Shown here piece by piece: positions 34,980 through 44,192 of a stretch of 64,000 nt of DNA. Within the stretch, counting starts at the first letter, position 1; each line of letters begins with the position of its first letter. Made by a program: the position numbers and the translations under genes. The stretch lies in the NCBI RefSeq assembly GCF_001042635.1, contig NZ_AP012331.1:2294001-2358000 (forward strand). Reading direction: 5' to 3'. This DNA is from Bifidobacterium scardovii JCM 12489 = DSM 13734 (GTDB lineage: Bacteria; Actinomycetota; Actinomycetes; Actinomycetales; Bifidobacteriaceae). The notes beneath the pieces are model-generated. The model saw only the letters and a program-made list of their open reading frames with translations, did no database searches and was not told the origin of the DNA.

Positions 34980-35960
34980 TCAGGAGACGAAAAGCTCGCG
35001 GATCTGGGCGGCGGAACCATACGATGTCTGAGCGCCCAGACTGGTGGCCGCATACGCGGAGACAAACGAGGCAAGCTGAGCCGCTTCACGCAATTCAAAG
35101 CCTGAAGCCAGTCCCGCCAGCACGGCGCCCATGAATGAGTCACCGCACCCGGTGGTGTCCACGGCTTCGACGCGAACCGGCGCCACACGCGTCGCGGACG
35201 AAACGGCGCATGACGCATCCAGCACCATGGACCCATCACCCCCGAGCGTGACGATGGCCCGATCGAATCCGAACTCCCGCATACGATCAGCCGCAGCCAG
35301 CCAGTCAAAACCGGACCAGTCGCCATTCTGCGGCTCGGCGATGCCGAACATCTGCGCCATCTCATGCTCGTTGACGAGCAGGATATCGGCGAATTCCACC
35401 AGTTCATCCGGCAGCGCAGTCGTAAACGGCGAGTTATTGAGCAACACCGGCACACCGGCCTCGTGCCCGACGCGCGCAGCCGCGGTAACGGCATCGATCG
35501 GACTTTCCAGGCATAATCCGAGCACGTTCGCCGAGCCCAGCTCATCCCTCATCGCTTCGATGTAATCGACGCTGACCTGCGCATTGGAACCGGGCGAATA
35601 GACGATCGTATTCTCGCCGGACGCGTCCACGGTGATAACCGTGGTGCCGCTGGTTCCAGGCATGTGACGCACATGCTGGGTATCTACACCGGCCTCGCGC
35701 AACGCGCCAAGCAGAAATTCGGCGTTGGCGTCGGATCCGACCACACCGAACATACGGACGGCAGCGCCGATGCGCGCGGCCGCAGCGGCCTGATTGCCGG
35801 ATTTACCGCCGGGCAGCATCTGCAATGGGCCACCGGTGACGGTCTCCCCCGGCCCGGGCAGACGCTCGGTGACTACGGTGTAATCGGCATTCATCGAACC
35901 GACCACGCAAACCGTGCCTCGGAGTCGGTCAAGCGACGCAAGGATGTCAGATGCCGTCAT
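34980..35960 (-). CDS. rbsK: PfkB-family sugar kinase, ribokinase (copy 1)
   Basis: A 326-residue ribokinase-type enzyme phosphorylating ribose at O5. It has the first PfkB signature LPGGKSGNQAAAAARIG near residue 40 and the second, DTTGCGDSFMGAVLAGL, near 265 with the catalytic Asp. The start at 35958-35960 follows AAAGGA. It is third in a module after a nucleoside hydrolase and an MFS transporter, so it most likely uses ribose freed from nucleosides. It is strikingly similar to the second ribokinase at 44193-45170 (long identical blocks such as SVVGSMNADYT/CVVGSMNADYT and ENTIVYSPGSNAQVSVDYIE), pointing to duplication. Confidence 0.9.
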   Translation of the reverse strand: MTASDILASLDRLRGTVCVVGSMNADYTVVTERLPGPGETVTGGPLQMLPGGKSGNQAAAAARIGAAVRMFGVVGSDANAEFLLGALREAGVDTQHVRHMPGTSGTTVITVDASGENTIVYSPGSNAQVSVDYIEAMRDELGSANVLGLCLESPIDAVTAAARVGHEAGVPVLLNNSPFTTALPDELVEFADILLVNEHEMAQMFGIAEPQNGDWSGFDWLAAADRMREFGFDRAIVTLGGDGSMVLDASCAVSSATRVAPVRVEAVDTTGCGDSFMGAVLAGLASGFELREAAQLASFVSAYAATSLGAQTSYGSAAQIRELFVS

Positions 35961-35999
35961 GGTGATTCCTTTCGTTTTCGTCGACGGACAGGGCAATAG

Positions 36000-37403
36000 T
36001 CACTCGCTGATCTTCCTGCGAACGACCAGGTAGTAGATCACACCGACAAGCGGCACGCAACCGGCGATAAGCAGCAGGTTGGAGTAGCTCGCCGCGGCTC
36101 CGGTGGCACCGATGATGCTCGATCCGGAGAACGCCTGCGAACTCATCAGGCCGCCAAAGATAGCGATGCCGATGGATCCGGTAACGTTCATGACCAGGTC
36201 GTTCATACCCACTCCACGGCCGGACTCGTCCTGAGACAAGGTACCGAGCACGGCGGAGACGACCGGCGAATACATGAGGCCGCACCCCGCATAGAACACG
36301 CAAGCGAACAGCGTCAGCACCACGAATCCCGCGTTCACGGCGAAGCCTGCGCCGATAAAACCAACGGCCATCAATACGCCGGCGAGGGCCAGCGAGGGCC
36401 GTACGCCGATCCTGCCGACGATCGCCCCCGAGCAGATGCCGAACGCGGCGGCCACCAGGAAGGCGAACACGATATGCATGGAGACCTGCGAGGTAGTCAT
36501 GCCGTACACGTTCGCGCCGATGGCGTTGAACATCGGCGAGACGCAGTAGTTGGTGAAGTAGAACACCAGAATGAGCATGATCGCGGCAACCCAGCGGGTG
36601 TTGCGGAAGAACTCGGGGGTGACGAACGGGTGGGACGCCTTGTTGATGTACACGGCGAAAGCCACGAACAGCACGACGGCGAGCGCGAGCATCCACATGG
36701 CGTTGTAGGAGAAGAACAGCGTGAGGAAGGCGACGGCGAAGCCGATGATGGTGAAGCCCAGCCAATCGACCTTCTCACCGTTGCCCTGTCTGTCCGGCAG
36801 GTTCTTGAGCAGCAGCGGCAGGAAAAGGATGGCGACGGACGGAATGAGGAACAGGTACTGCCAGGCGATGGCGCTCAGCATACCGGCCGCGAACACGCCG
36901 ATGGAAGCGGAGATCTGGTAGCCGGCGGTGAACAGACCGAAGAACACAACCTTGAGCGAGGGCTTCAGGTATTTGCTGGCCACGACCAGGAACGCCGAGC
37001 CGGCGACCTGCTCACCTGCGGTCTGCAGCACGCGGGCGATGATGACGGTCCAGAGGTTCGCGGCGAAGAAGAAGTTTGCCACAAAGCCGAAGACCGAGCC
37101 GACGAACAGAGTGATGAGGCCGACCACGACGAGTTTCTTCAGGGAGACGAAGTCGCCGAGCGAGCCGTAGATAAAGCAGACGATGCCGAGCACGATGCTC
37201 GGGATGGCGGTGATCAGCGAGGCCTGGGCTGCGGCGCCCACATCCTCGCCGACCTGCGTGAAGACAAGATTGAAACCCTGCAGGCACAGCGTACCGAGGA
37301 TAAAGGTGATGAGCAGCGGGATCAGGGCCTTGATGGCCATCGAGTTGCTGGTTTTCGGATCCGCCCAGGGGTCGGCGATCACGGTTGCGGTGGTGTTTGA
37401 CAT
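36000..37403 (-). CDS. MFS transporter, probable nucleoside or ribose importer
   Basis: A 467-residue major facilitator protein with 12-14 hydrophobic segments. The cytoplasmic loop GSLGDFVSLKKLVVVG after segment 2 is the MFS motif A region. ARVLQTAGEQVAGSAFLVVA follows in segment 4. The form resembles the DHA2-type sequence family, usually exporters. Its position between a nucleoside hydrolase (152 bp upstream) and a ribokinase (39 bp downstream) suggests instead uptake of a nucleoside or ribose. The specificity is an inference from context only. Confidence 0.8.
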   Translation of the reverse strand: MSNTTATVIADPWADPKTSNSMAIKALIPLLITFILGTLCLQGFNLVFTQVGEDVGAAAQASLITAIPSIVLGIVCFIYGSLGDFVSLKKLVVVGLITLFVGSVFGFVANFFFAANLWTVIIARVLQTAGEQVAGSAFLVVASKYLKPSLKVVFFGLFTAGYQISASIGVFAAGMLSAIAWQYLFLIPSVAILFLPLLLKNLPDRQGNGEKVDWLGFTIIGFAVAFLTLFFSYNAMWMLALAVVLFVAFAVYINKASHPFVTPEFFRNTRWVAAIMLILVFYFTNYCVSPMFNAIGANVYGMTTSQVSMHIVFAFLVAAAFGICSGAIVGRIGVRPSLALAGVLMAVGFIGAGFAVNAGFVVLTLFACVFYAGCGLMYSPVVSAVLGTLSQDESGRGVGMNDLVMNVTGSIGIAIFGGLMSSQAFSGSSIIGATGAAASYSNLLLIAGCVPLVGVIYYLVVRRKISE

Positions 37404-37555
37404 GATAAGTCCCTTGCTGACTGCATGCGATGTCGTTGTATAGTTAAAAAAAGACAGGAACTTCGATGCCTACGATTCTTATGGTTTACGGGCGCATCAG
37501 GAGAGGTTCTGGATGGGCGCGGCTGCATGACCACGCCATATGATTGTTCGGCGCG

Positions 37556-38512
37556 TTACTCGGCGCGCTCGGCGAGCGCGGTGATGCGGGTCATGAACTC
37601 GTTGAGGAAGCGCGGCACGTCCACGCCGACCGCGGCCTTCATGGTGGTGACGGGATCGTTGAGTCTGGTCTCGTTGCCGATGGTGCGGCCGCGGGTTGGC
37701 CCTTCGACATCGACCTTCATATTGAGGTCCAGCACGTGCACCAGCGTGGGGTCCACGGCGACGCCGACCGCGAGCGGATCATGCAGACCGCATCCGCCGA
37801 GGTGTGGAGCCGTCGTCTCGTACGCCCTGATATAGAAGTCGGTCATATCGGCGAGGAACGCGCCGGCCTTGGTGCCTAGGTCGCGCCAACGCTTGGTTTC
37901 CCGGTAGGTGAGCAACGTGCGCAACGTCACGTCAAGGCCGATCATCGTGGCCGGAGCGCCGGAACGGAACAGGTAGTCAGCCGCCTCGGGATCCTGCGAG
38001 ATATTGGCTTCTGTCCATGCGTTCACGTTGCCCGGCACGGTCAGGGCGCCGCCCATCAGCACGATGCGGCCGATCTCATCCTTGATTTCGGGGGCTTTCC
38101 TCAGGGCTGCGGCGATGTTCGTCATCGGGCCGGTCGGCACGTATGTCAGCTCCTTGCCGTAGGTCTTGACCGCATCGATGATGAAGTCGACCGCGGACTC
38201 GGTCTCCGGCGCGCGGCTGGAATCCGGGATTTCGACATCGCCAATACCGTTGGCTCCGTGAATGAAAGCAGAGATCTCGCTCACGACGAAGGAATCAGTG
38301 GTGCTGGAATGCGGAAGGCCCTTGTATACCCTGACTTCCGGATGCCCAAGCAGATCGGTGACGGCGAGCGCGTTACGCACGCCTTGGTCGAGCAACACGT
38401 TGCCGTAGGTGCCGGCGATGCCGATGAGCTCGACTTCCGGACTGCCCAGCGCATAGGCAATGGCAAGCGCGTCATCCACACCGGTATCGAGATCGAGAAT
38501 AAGCTTGTTCAT
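37556..38512 (-). CDS. Nucleoside hydrolase, IUNH family (module 1)
   Basis: A 318-residue N-ribohydrolase that splits a nucleoside into base and ribose. The calcium-binding N-terminal motif reads LDLDTGVDDALAIAYALG. MGGALTVPGNVN and the catalytic His region GCGLHDPLAVGV are present. Preference for purine or pyrimidine nucleosides cannot be fixed. The start at 38510-38512 has AAGGG eight bases upstream. It leads the module hydrolase-MFS-ribokinase and is preceded by a strong promoter with twin operators. Confidence 0.92.
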   Translation of the reverse strand: MNKLILDLDTGVDDALAIAYALGSPEVELIGIAGTYGNVLLDQGVRNALAVTDLLGHPEVRVYKGLPHSSTTDSFVVSEISAFIHGANGIGDVEIPDSSRAPETESAVDFIIDAVKTYGKELTYVPTGPMTNIAAALRKAPEIKDEIGRIVLMGGALTVPGNVNAWTEANISQDPEAADYLFRSGAPATMIGLDVTLRTLLTYRETKRWRDLGTKAGAFLADMTDFYIRAYETTAPHLGGCGLHDPLAVGVAVDPTLVHVLDLNMKVDVEGPTRGRTIGNETRLNDPVTTMKAAVGVDVPRFLNEFMTRITALAERAE

Positions 38513-38625
38513 GATGTACACCCTTTCCGGCAAACGCCTGTTTTCTTCATTGATGGCGTTGCCTGTCATCGTTACCGCCGACGACGCGAAAGCGCATGAT
38601 ACTGCAGCCACGCAATGTCACATGC

Positions 38626-38681
38626 TTTAACGTTTTATCATCGGCATACGCAACAATAAAACGTTAAATCATATTTGTCAA
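38626..38681 (-). promoter_or_regulatory. Promoter with twin operators for nucleoside module 1
   Basis: Minus-strand -35 TTGACA (38676-38681), a 17-base spacer and -10 TATTGT (38653-38658). The spacer carries ATTTAACGTTTTAT (38656-38669), and an inverted partner of the same motif lies downstream at 38626-38639. This is the arrangement expected for a LacI-type repressor blocking RNA polymerase. A closely similar promoter lies before the second hydrolase at 49519-49572. Confidence 0.75.
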
Positions 38682-38812
38682 ACGCGGCGCGTAACACGCA
38701 TGAACGACGCAGACAGTCGCACACGATTTCAGCAAATAAAAGTAGATATTCTCGAATATGCTCATCACCACGACGTCCCGTGAGATGATAGTTAGTGTGG
38801 TTCATCGCTTTC

Positions 38813-38840
38813 AGAGTATTAGACAGACCACTAATACTCT
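38813..38840. terminator. Hairpin of unknown role
   Basis: AGAGTATTAG and CTAATACTCT form a perfect 10-bp stem around an 8-base loop, 13 bases before the orphan I-C repeat. It could be a terminator for a transcript from the left or part of a decayed element. Confidence 0.4.
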
Positions 38841-38853
38841 AGGGCTCCATACA

Positions 38854-38885
38854 GTCGCCTTCTTCGTGAGGGCGTGGATCGAAAT
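38854..38885. repeat. Orphan type I-C-like CRISPR repeat
   Basis: A 32-base unit beginning GTCGCCTTCTTCGTGAGGGC and ending GTGGATCGAAAT. Length, the GTCGC start, the CCTTC/GAGGG stem and the GTGGATxGAAAT end are those of type I-C repeats. It is unlike the I-E repeats elsewhere in the window. No second copy follows at spacer distance. Confidence 0.65.
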
Positions 38886-38910
38886 CGTTTGGCTTCTACC
38901 TACGTGAGCA

Positions 38911-38937
38911 TCCGGCTGTATCCGATATGCAGCCGGA
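38911..38937. terminator. Terminator-like hairpin
   Basis: TCCGGCTG (38911-38918) pairs with CAGCCGGA (38930-38937). It sits 5 bases after the stop of the small minus-strand frame 38942-39166, as a terminator would. Confidence 0.5.
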
Positions 38938-38941
38938 CACG

Positions 38942-39166
38942 TTACCGCTTTGCATAGCGCACCACCCCGTCCGAAACCGTAAAACCCCTATCCCCATCCC
39001 ATTCCCCCAGCCGAATTTCGCCGGTAACGTGCCGATGCTTTAATAGGCACAAGGCACCGCTCTCAACAAAAGTCCCAAAGCACTCACAACGCTCAAAGGC
39101 CCTCAGGAGAGCCCGCCCACCATATGCGCTACAGGCCACATACACCACATAGCTGGTCACGGCCAT
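38942..39166 (-). CDS. Small hypothetical protein
   Basis: A 74-residue open frame starting MAVTSYVVYVACSAYGG and ending DGVVRYAKR. It has three Cys residues and no known domain. In its favour is the hairpin directly after its stop; against it is the lack of a clear ribosome site. It is divergent to the ABC operon starting at 39191, only 24 bp away. It may be a decayed gene. Confidence 0.3.
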   Translation of the reverse strand: MAVTSYVVYVACSAYGGRALLRAFERCECFGTFVESGALCLLKHRHVTGEIRLGEWDGDRGFTVSDGVVRYAKR

Positions 39167-39190
39167 TCAAGAGAAAGACAGAGGTTCATC

Positions 39191-40252
39191 GTGCAGTTGC
39201 GTTCCGATTCCCGTTCCCGTCTCGGCCGATTGGTGAAAGCCGTCGCCGTTACCGCTGCGCTGGCACTGAGCCTTGCCGGCTGCTCCTCAGGTTCCAACAA
39301 TGCCTCAACGGATGACCAAAATGGGTATGGCACCGCGAGCGTACAGCTTTCCTGGCTCAAGAACATGCAGTTCGCAGGCATGTACATGGCCGATTCAAAC
39401 GGCTATTACAAGGATGCCGGTTTCGACAAGGTCGATCTGATTTCAGGCGGTTCCTCCGCGACCAGCGCCGAAGCGGCCGTCGTCAGCGGCAAGGCCCTGG
39501 TCGGCGTCAGCTCTCCGCTGATCACCGCTCCGGCCATCAACAACGAGGGCGCCGCGCTGAAGGTCATCGCCGCGCTCTATCAGGTCAACCCGTTCGCCAT
39601 CGTGTCGGCCGAATCCAAGCCGATCAAGTCGGTCGACGATCTCATCGGAAAGAAGATCGGCGTGAGCGACTCGAACACACTGGTTTGGAACGCATTCCTC
39701 AAGGCCAACAACATCGATTCCAGCAAGGTCGAAACCGTGCCGTTCTCCGATACGAGCATGCTGACCACCGGTCAGGTGGACGGGTACATCGGTTACACGA
39801 CCACCGGTGCGGCCGCGCTCAATGCATCCGGATTCAAGGCGACCGAACTGCTGATGGCCGATGCCGGTCTGCCCATGGTCGGTGAAACGCTCATCACCAC
39901 GCAGGACAACATCGACAATCGTCGAGATGCGCTCAAGGCGTTCCTCAAGGCCACCATCAAGGGCTGGAAGGACGCATTGTCCGACCAGAGCAAGGCCGTC
40001 GACCTGACGGTGAACGACTACGGCAAGAGCCAGGAATACGATCCGGACCAGATGGCGCTGACGCTCAAGCGCGAGCAGGCAATCATCGAAACGGACGAGA
40101 CCAAGGCCAACGGCCTGATGACCATCAGCGACGACCTGCAGGAAGGCACCGTCAAGACGCTCGCCTACGCGGACATCAAGATCGACAAGGGCGCACTGTT
40201 CGACACGTCGCTGATCAACGAAGTCTATAAGGAAAACGCGGATCTCAAATGA
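39191..40252 (+). CDS. ABC transporter substrate-binding lipoprotein, NMT1/THI5-like
   Basis: A 353-residue secreted binding protein. The signal peptide ends in a lipobox, [10 protein letters not shown], with the lipid-bearing Cys near residue 31. The mature start [20 protein letters not shown] is the family's ligand-site signature, shared with ThiY and RibY-type proteins that bind pyrimidine precursors, riboflavin and related compounds. The GTG start has GAGG six bases upstream. It leads a four-gene operon. The ligand is unknown; a heterocycle is suggested by the family and by nearby nucleoside and amidohydrolase genes. Confidence 0.85.
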   Translation: MQLRSDSRSRLGRLVKAVAVTAALALSLAGCSSGSNNASTDDQNGYGTASVQLSWLKNMQFAGMYMADSNGYYKDAGFDKVDLISGGSSATSAEAAVVSGKALVGVSSPLITAPAINNEGAALKVIAALYQVNPFAIVSAESKPIKSVDDLIGKKIGVSDSNTLVWNAFLKANNIDSSKVETVPFSDTSMLTTGQVDGYIGYTTTGAAALNASGFKATELLMADAGLPMVGETLITTQDNIDNRRDALKAFLKATIKGWKDALSDQSKAVDLTVNDYGKSQEYDPDQMALTLKREQAIIETDETKANGLMTISDDLQEGTVKTLAYADIKIDKGALFDTSLINEVYKENADLK

Positions 40253-41073
40253 GCGTTGAAGATGTGAACGAGCTCGATGGCTCCGGCATCGCCATCGAGC
40301 ATCTGAACAAGGAATTCCGCGTCGGAGCCGGCAAGACCTTCCAGGCGATCTCGGATATCAATCTGAAGATTCCCGCCGGCGCCTTTGTTTCGCTGATCGG
40401 CCCCTCGGGCTGCGGCAAGTCGACCGTGCTGCGTATTCTCGCCGGACTTGAGACGCCCACCTCCGGAACGGTCTCAGTCAACGGCGCCACCGTCACGCCC
40501 GGTTCCCCCGCGGCCGGTCTGGGCATCGCATTCCAGGATTCGGCGTTGCTGCCATGGCGTTCCGTGCGTCGCAACATCGAGCTGCCGCTGGAAATCCAGA
40601 AGCGCAAGGACGATAAGGTGGTCGACGATCTCATCGAACTCGTCGGGCTCAAGGGATTCGAAAAGGCCCGCCCCGGCCAGTTGTCGGGAGGCATGAAGCA
40701 GCGCGCTTCCATAGCCCGCGCGCTGACGGTCAAGCCGAAGTTCCTGTTGCTGGACGAACCGTTCGGCGCCTTGGACGATATGACACGCCAGCGTCTGAAC
40801 TTCGAACTGCAGCGCATCTGGATGCAGCGTTCGGCCACCACGCTGATGGTGACGCACGGCATTTCGGAGGCGGTGCTGCTGTCGGATTACGTGGCGGTCA
40901 TGTCAACGCATCCGGGCCGTATCGTCAAACTGGTGCGCATCGGGCTCGAACGCCCTCGCACGGCGGAGACGATGCGCTCCGCGGAATTCCATGAAGCGGT
41001 GGACTACCTGAGCTCGTTGCTGTTCGATCAGCAGCAGACGGCGGACGGTCGCGCCGACGACGGGGAGCGCTGA
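40249..41073 (+). CDS. ABC transporter ATP-binding protein
   Basis: A 274-residue nucleotide-binding subunit of the nitrate/taurine/thiamine-precursor importer type. Walker A is [14 protein letters not shown], the signature [15 protein letters not shown], and Walker [13 protein letters not shown]. The Q-loop is [10 protein letters not shown], typical of the SsuB/TauB/ThiZ group. It overlaps the binding-protein gene by four bases (ATGA), so the two are co-translated. Confidence 0.93.
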   Translation: MSVEDVNELDGSGIAIEHLNKEFRVGAGKTFQAISDINLKIPAGAFVSLIGPSGCGKSTVLRILAGLETPTSGTVSVNGATVTPGSPAAGLGIAFQDSALLPWRSVRRNIELPLEIQKRKDDKVVDDLIELVGLKGFEKARPGQLSGGMKQRASIARALTVKPKFLLLDEPFGALDDMTRQRLNFELQRIWMQRSATTLMVTHGISEAVLLSDYVAVMSTHPGRIVKLVRIGLERPRTAETMRSAEFHEAVDYLSSLLFDQQQTADGRADDGER

Positions 41074-41079
41074 TCACGC

Positions 41080-41853
41080 ATGCTTTCCTCGATTCGCATG
41101 ACGCTGCGCAAACCGTGGGTCGGCGGCACCGTGGGCATCGTCCTTCTGCTGGCCGTATGGTGGATCTTCACCACGAGCCACGAGAATTCCGCTTTCCCCA
41201 ATCCCGTCAAGGTCGCGCGTTCCGTAGTCGACGACGGCTGGGGTTTCTACAGCGCGAACATCGGCAGCACGATTGGCCGTGCCGGATGGGGATACCTGAT
41301 CGGCAACCTGGTGGCCTTGGCCCTGGCCGCCATCGTGCTGGTGCTCCCCCGCTTGGAGGAAATGGTCTCGCAGATGGGCGTGATCACGAACTGCCTGCCG
41401 ATCACCGCGGTCGGCCCGTTGGTCATGATCATCTTCGGCAGTCGTGTCTCGGCCATTGTGCTGTCGGCGATGCTGGTGTTCTTTACCACGCTGGTCGGGT
41501 CTCTGGTCGGCCTGAAATCCGCGTCGCGCACCATGCTTGACGTCATATCCGCCTACGGCGGCAGCTCATGGACCCAGGTCTGGAAAGTACGGCTGATCGC
41601 CGCGCTGCCGTCGGTGTTCTCCGCGCTGCAGGTGGCCATCCCCGGCGCCGTGCTCGGCGCCATCGTCGGCGAGTATCTCGGCGGCATCGACACGGGCATC
41701 GGCGTGGCGCTCAACGCCGCGCAACGCCAGGTCCAGCCGGAGCGCGTATGGGCGCTGAGCATCATCACCGGACTGATCTCGTTGTTCGGCTACGGTCTGG
41801 TCGGTCTGATAGGCCGCTGCCTGACGCCTTGGGCGAAGGACGGTCATCGATGA
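41080..41853 (+). CDS. ABC transporter permease 1
   Basis: A 257-residue inner-membrane subunit with about six hydrophobic segments and the binding-protein-dependent transport coupling loop (ISAYGGSSWTQVWKVRLIAALPS). It lies 6 bp after the ATPase gene and overlaps permease 2 by four bases. Two different permeases imply a heteromeric channel, as in some riboflavin- and thiamine-precursor importers. Confidence 0.9.
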   Translation: MLSSIRMTLRKPWVGGTVGIVLLLAVWWIFTTSHENSAFPNPVKVARSVVDDGWGFYSANIGSTIGRAGWGYLIGNLVALALAAIVLVLPRLEEMVSQMGVITNCLPITAVGPLVMIIFGSRVSAIVLSAMLVFFTTLVGSLVGLKSASRTMLDVISAYGGSSWTQVWKVRLIAALPSVFSALQVAIPGAVLGAIVGEYLGGIDTGIGVALNAAQRQVQPERVWALSIITGLISLFGYGLVGLIGRCLTPWAKDGHR

Positions 41854-42638
41854 GCACCAGCATTCCCCGCTTCATTTTGCGCCGCACGGTGATGACCGTG
41901 CTGGCCATCATCGTAACTTGCGTACTCTGGACGCTCATTCTTGAAATCTTCAAGGTGAACACCATGATCGGCAAGCGGCCGTGGGATGTGTATCGGTTCC
42001 TGTTCGTCGGGGACGGGGCCGCACAGAATCGGCAGACCCTCGGCGCCGACCTGCTGGTCGCCGTGCGCGACGCCGGCATCGGATACGTAGCCGGATTGCT
42101 GACCGCATTCATCCTTGCGCTGCTGTTCTGCTTCTCCCCGATTCTGGAGAACATCATCATGCCGACCGCCATGGTCTTGCGCTCGATCCCGCTGGTCGTG
42201 ATGACCCCGCTGATCACGCTGATCCTGGGCATCGGGCAGAAAAGCGTGACGACGCTGGTTATCATCGTCGTGTTCCTGCCTGCGCTGGCCAACATCCTAT
42301 ATGGTCTGCGCAACGTGTCGGGCGAGCATCGTGACGTGATCCGCGCGTTCGGAGGCAATGCGCTGACCCTCCTGCTCAAGGTGTCGCTGCCGGGATCGAT
42401 CCCCTCGCTGTTCGCATCGGCTCGGGTCTCGATCCCTTCAGCGGTGGTCGGCGCCATGATAGCCGAATGGCTCTCGACCGGCGAAGGCTTGGGCGGCTCG
42501 ATCTCCAAAGCAGTGGCCGCATTCTCCTACAGCCGCATGTGGGCATCCGCGGTCACGATCGCACTGGTGACCATGGTCGCGTATTCGGTCATGAGCATCA
42601 TCGACGATCTGGTCGCACGCCTCTACGCACAGGACTGA
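41850..42638 (+). CDS. ABC transporter permease 2
   Basis: A 262-residue permease with the coupling loop IRAFGGNALTLLLKVSLPGS. The start ATG at 41850 overlaps the stop of permease 1 (ATGA). The open frame continues upstream, but that part is out of phase with any permease homology. It is last in the operon and is followed by a terminator at 42699. Confidence 0.9.
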   Translation: MSTSIPRFILRRTVMTVLAIIVTCVLWTLILEIFKVNTMIGKRPWDVYRFLFVGDGAAQNRQTLGADLLVAVRDAGIGYVAGLLTAFILALLFCFSPILENIIMPTAMVLRSIPLVVMTPLITLILGIGQKSVTTLVIIVVFLPALANILYGLRNVSGEHRDVIRAFGGNALTLLLKVSLPGSIPSLFASARVSIPSAVVGAMIAEWLSTGEGLGGSISKAVAAFSYSRMWASAVTIALVTMVAYSVMSIIDDLVARLYAQD

Positions 42639-42698
42639 GCACGCTCCCGGTCCGGCGGACTCAAGTCAGCACCACAGTCGCCGGCCCATAACGATGCA

Positions 42699-42735
42699 GC
42701 GAGGTGGCGGTCCAAGGATCGGACCGTCACCTCGC
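42699..42735 (+). terminator. Terminator of the ABC importer operon
   Basis: GCGAGGTGGCGGTCC and GGACCGTCACCTCGC form a 15-bp stem with one G-T pair, followed by TTATAAT. It separates the ABC operon from the amidohydrolase gene. Confidence 0.75.
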
Positions 42736-42822
42736 TTATAATCAACCAATCCGAATGATCGCCGCCATATGGGACCGGCGACGTCATGCGCTCCCCCGAG
42801 CGCCACATCGATGGAGGATGCA

Positions 42823-44088
42823 ATGGCCGATAACGGCACCTTAGTGAACATACCGCTTTGGGATGGGCAACGCTACCAAGGCGACTGCGACGTGACTTGG
42901 GACGGCGGAATCATTCGTAAGATCCGCTCGCATGCCGATGGCCTCTCATCCGCCGGTTCCGACACCGATCGAACGGTCAGAGCAGACGCCCCGGGCATGA
43001 ACGGACTGTGCGTGATCCCCGGCCTAGTCGACACCCATCTGCACCTGTGGTATCCGACAGGCAACCGCAGGATCGCGGACACCTCGGCATGGCCCCTGTA
43101 CACGCCTCCGGAGGAACGCTCGCTGCATGTGCTGGGCAATGCGCTGGCATGCATGCGCAACGGCGTGACGACGATGCGCGACATGTCGTCCCATAGCACG
43201 GAAATGGCCGTGGCCCGCGCCTTGGACGAACAGGTGGTTCCCGGTCCCCGACTGCTGGTCAACGGCGAGGTCGGCATGAGCGCAGGCCACGGCGACCTGT
43301 TCACGCCGCCTCGGGCACGTCAGCGCAACCCCGTAGCCGATTCGCCCGACGAATGCCGCAAACTTGTGCGCTCGTGGGCCCGTGAGGGCACGACCGGCAT
43401 CAAACTGTATCTCAGCGGCGGCGTGCTTTCCATGGGAGACAAGGTGGGCTGGCGCAACCAGACCATCGCCGAGATCCGCGCCACCATCGACGAAGCGCAT
43501 GCACTGGGATTCCAAGTGGCGGCGCACACGCACACCATCGAAGGCATCCAGATCGCGCTGGACGAACATGTCGATTCCATCGAACACGCCACCGCCATGA
43601 CCGACGAGCAGATGGACGCCATCGCCGAACGGCGTATCCCCATCGCGCCGACCTTGCTGATCAACGACCGCATCGCCCATGGCGACGTACCGGTCTCGCC
43701 TGAGGCCCGTGATAAGGCACGCCGTATCGTCGAGCATCGTGACGACATGTTCCGCAAAGCGGCGGACAGGGGCGTGCGCTTCGTACTGGGTACCGACGCG
43801 TGCAGCTCGCTGGTCGCCTACGGCGATCAGATGGAGGAGGTACGCGACATGGTCCGGGTTTTCGGTTGGGACGCCGAGCGCGCGTTGCACGCGGCCACCG
43901 CCGACGCCGCCGATGCGATGCGAATCGGTGACACCGTCGGCCGGCTGCGGGCCGGCTACGGCGCCGATCTGCTGGTCATGCGCGGACGTCCATGGGAACG
44001 TATCGAGGACCTCCGGCTCGACAACATCGTCGCCGTGGTCAGCCGCGGCGCGCTGGTCAGGGGCACGCTTCCCCGCACGGCGGCCTGA
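42823..44088 (+). CDS. Amidohydrolase, imidazolonepropionase-like
   Basis: A 421-residue metal-dependent hydrolase. The first metal site is VDTHLHLW, a likely carbamylated Lys is in GIKLYLSGG, further His ligands are in VAAHTHTIEG and SIEHAT, and the catalytic Asp is in LGTDACSS. It splits a C-N bond in a cyclic amide, dipeptide or related compound; the exact substrate is unknown. The start at 42823 has GGAGG five bases upstream; earlier in-frame ATGs lack a site. It follows the NMT1-type importer in the same direction but behind a terminator, so shared function is plausible and shared transcription is not shown. Confidence 0.85.
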   Translation: MADNGTLVNIPLWDGQRYQGDCDVTWDGGIIRKIRSHADGLSSAGSDTDRTVRADAPGMNGLCVIPGLVDTHLHLWYPTGNRRIADTSAWPLYTPPEERSLHVLGNALACMRNGVTTMRDMSSHSTEMAVARALDEQVVPGPRLLVNGEVGMSAGHGDLFTPPRARQRNPVADSPDECRKLVRSWAREGTTGIKLYLSGGVLSMGDKVGWRNQTIAEIRATIDEAHALGFQVAAHTHTIEGIQIALDEHVDSIEHATAMTDEQMDAIAERRIPIAPTLLINDRIAHGDVPVSPEARDKARRIVEHRDDMFRKAADRGVRFVLGTDACSSLVAYGDQMEEVRDMVRVFGWDAERALHAATADAADAMRIGDTVGRLRAGYGADLLVMRGRPWERIEDLRLDNIVAVVSRGALVRGTLPRTAA

Positions 44089-44119
44089 CGGGGCACGGCA
44101 TCCGGCATCGTCCCGATAT

Positions 44120-44160
44120 GGTTTGGGGCCGCAGCCCGATAGGAACTGCGGCCCCAAACC
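44120..44160. terminator. Bidirectional terminator
   Basis: GGTTTGGGGCCGCAG (44120-44134) pairs perfectly with CTGCGGCCCCAAACC (44146-44160). It lies between the converging amidohydrolase and rbsK2. Confidence 0.85.
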
Positions 44161-44192
44161 GTACACATCACACGGTTACACGGCGATGCGCA

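Noticed and set aside
38700..39190. Possible TPP or other riboswitch before the NMT1-type importer
   Set aside because: None of the conserved TPP core blocks (CTGAGA, ACCTGAT with GGATAATGCC-like) is present.
42639..42822. Amidohydrolase as fifth gene of the ABC operon
   Set aside because: A 15-bp terminator hairpin with T-rich tail separates them; at best read-through.
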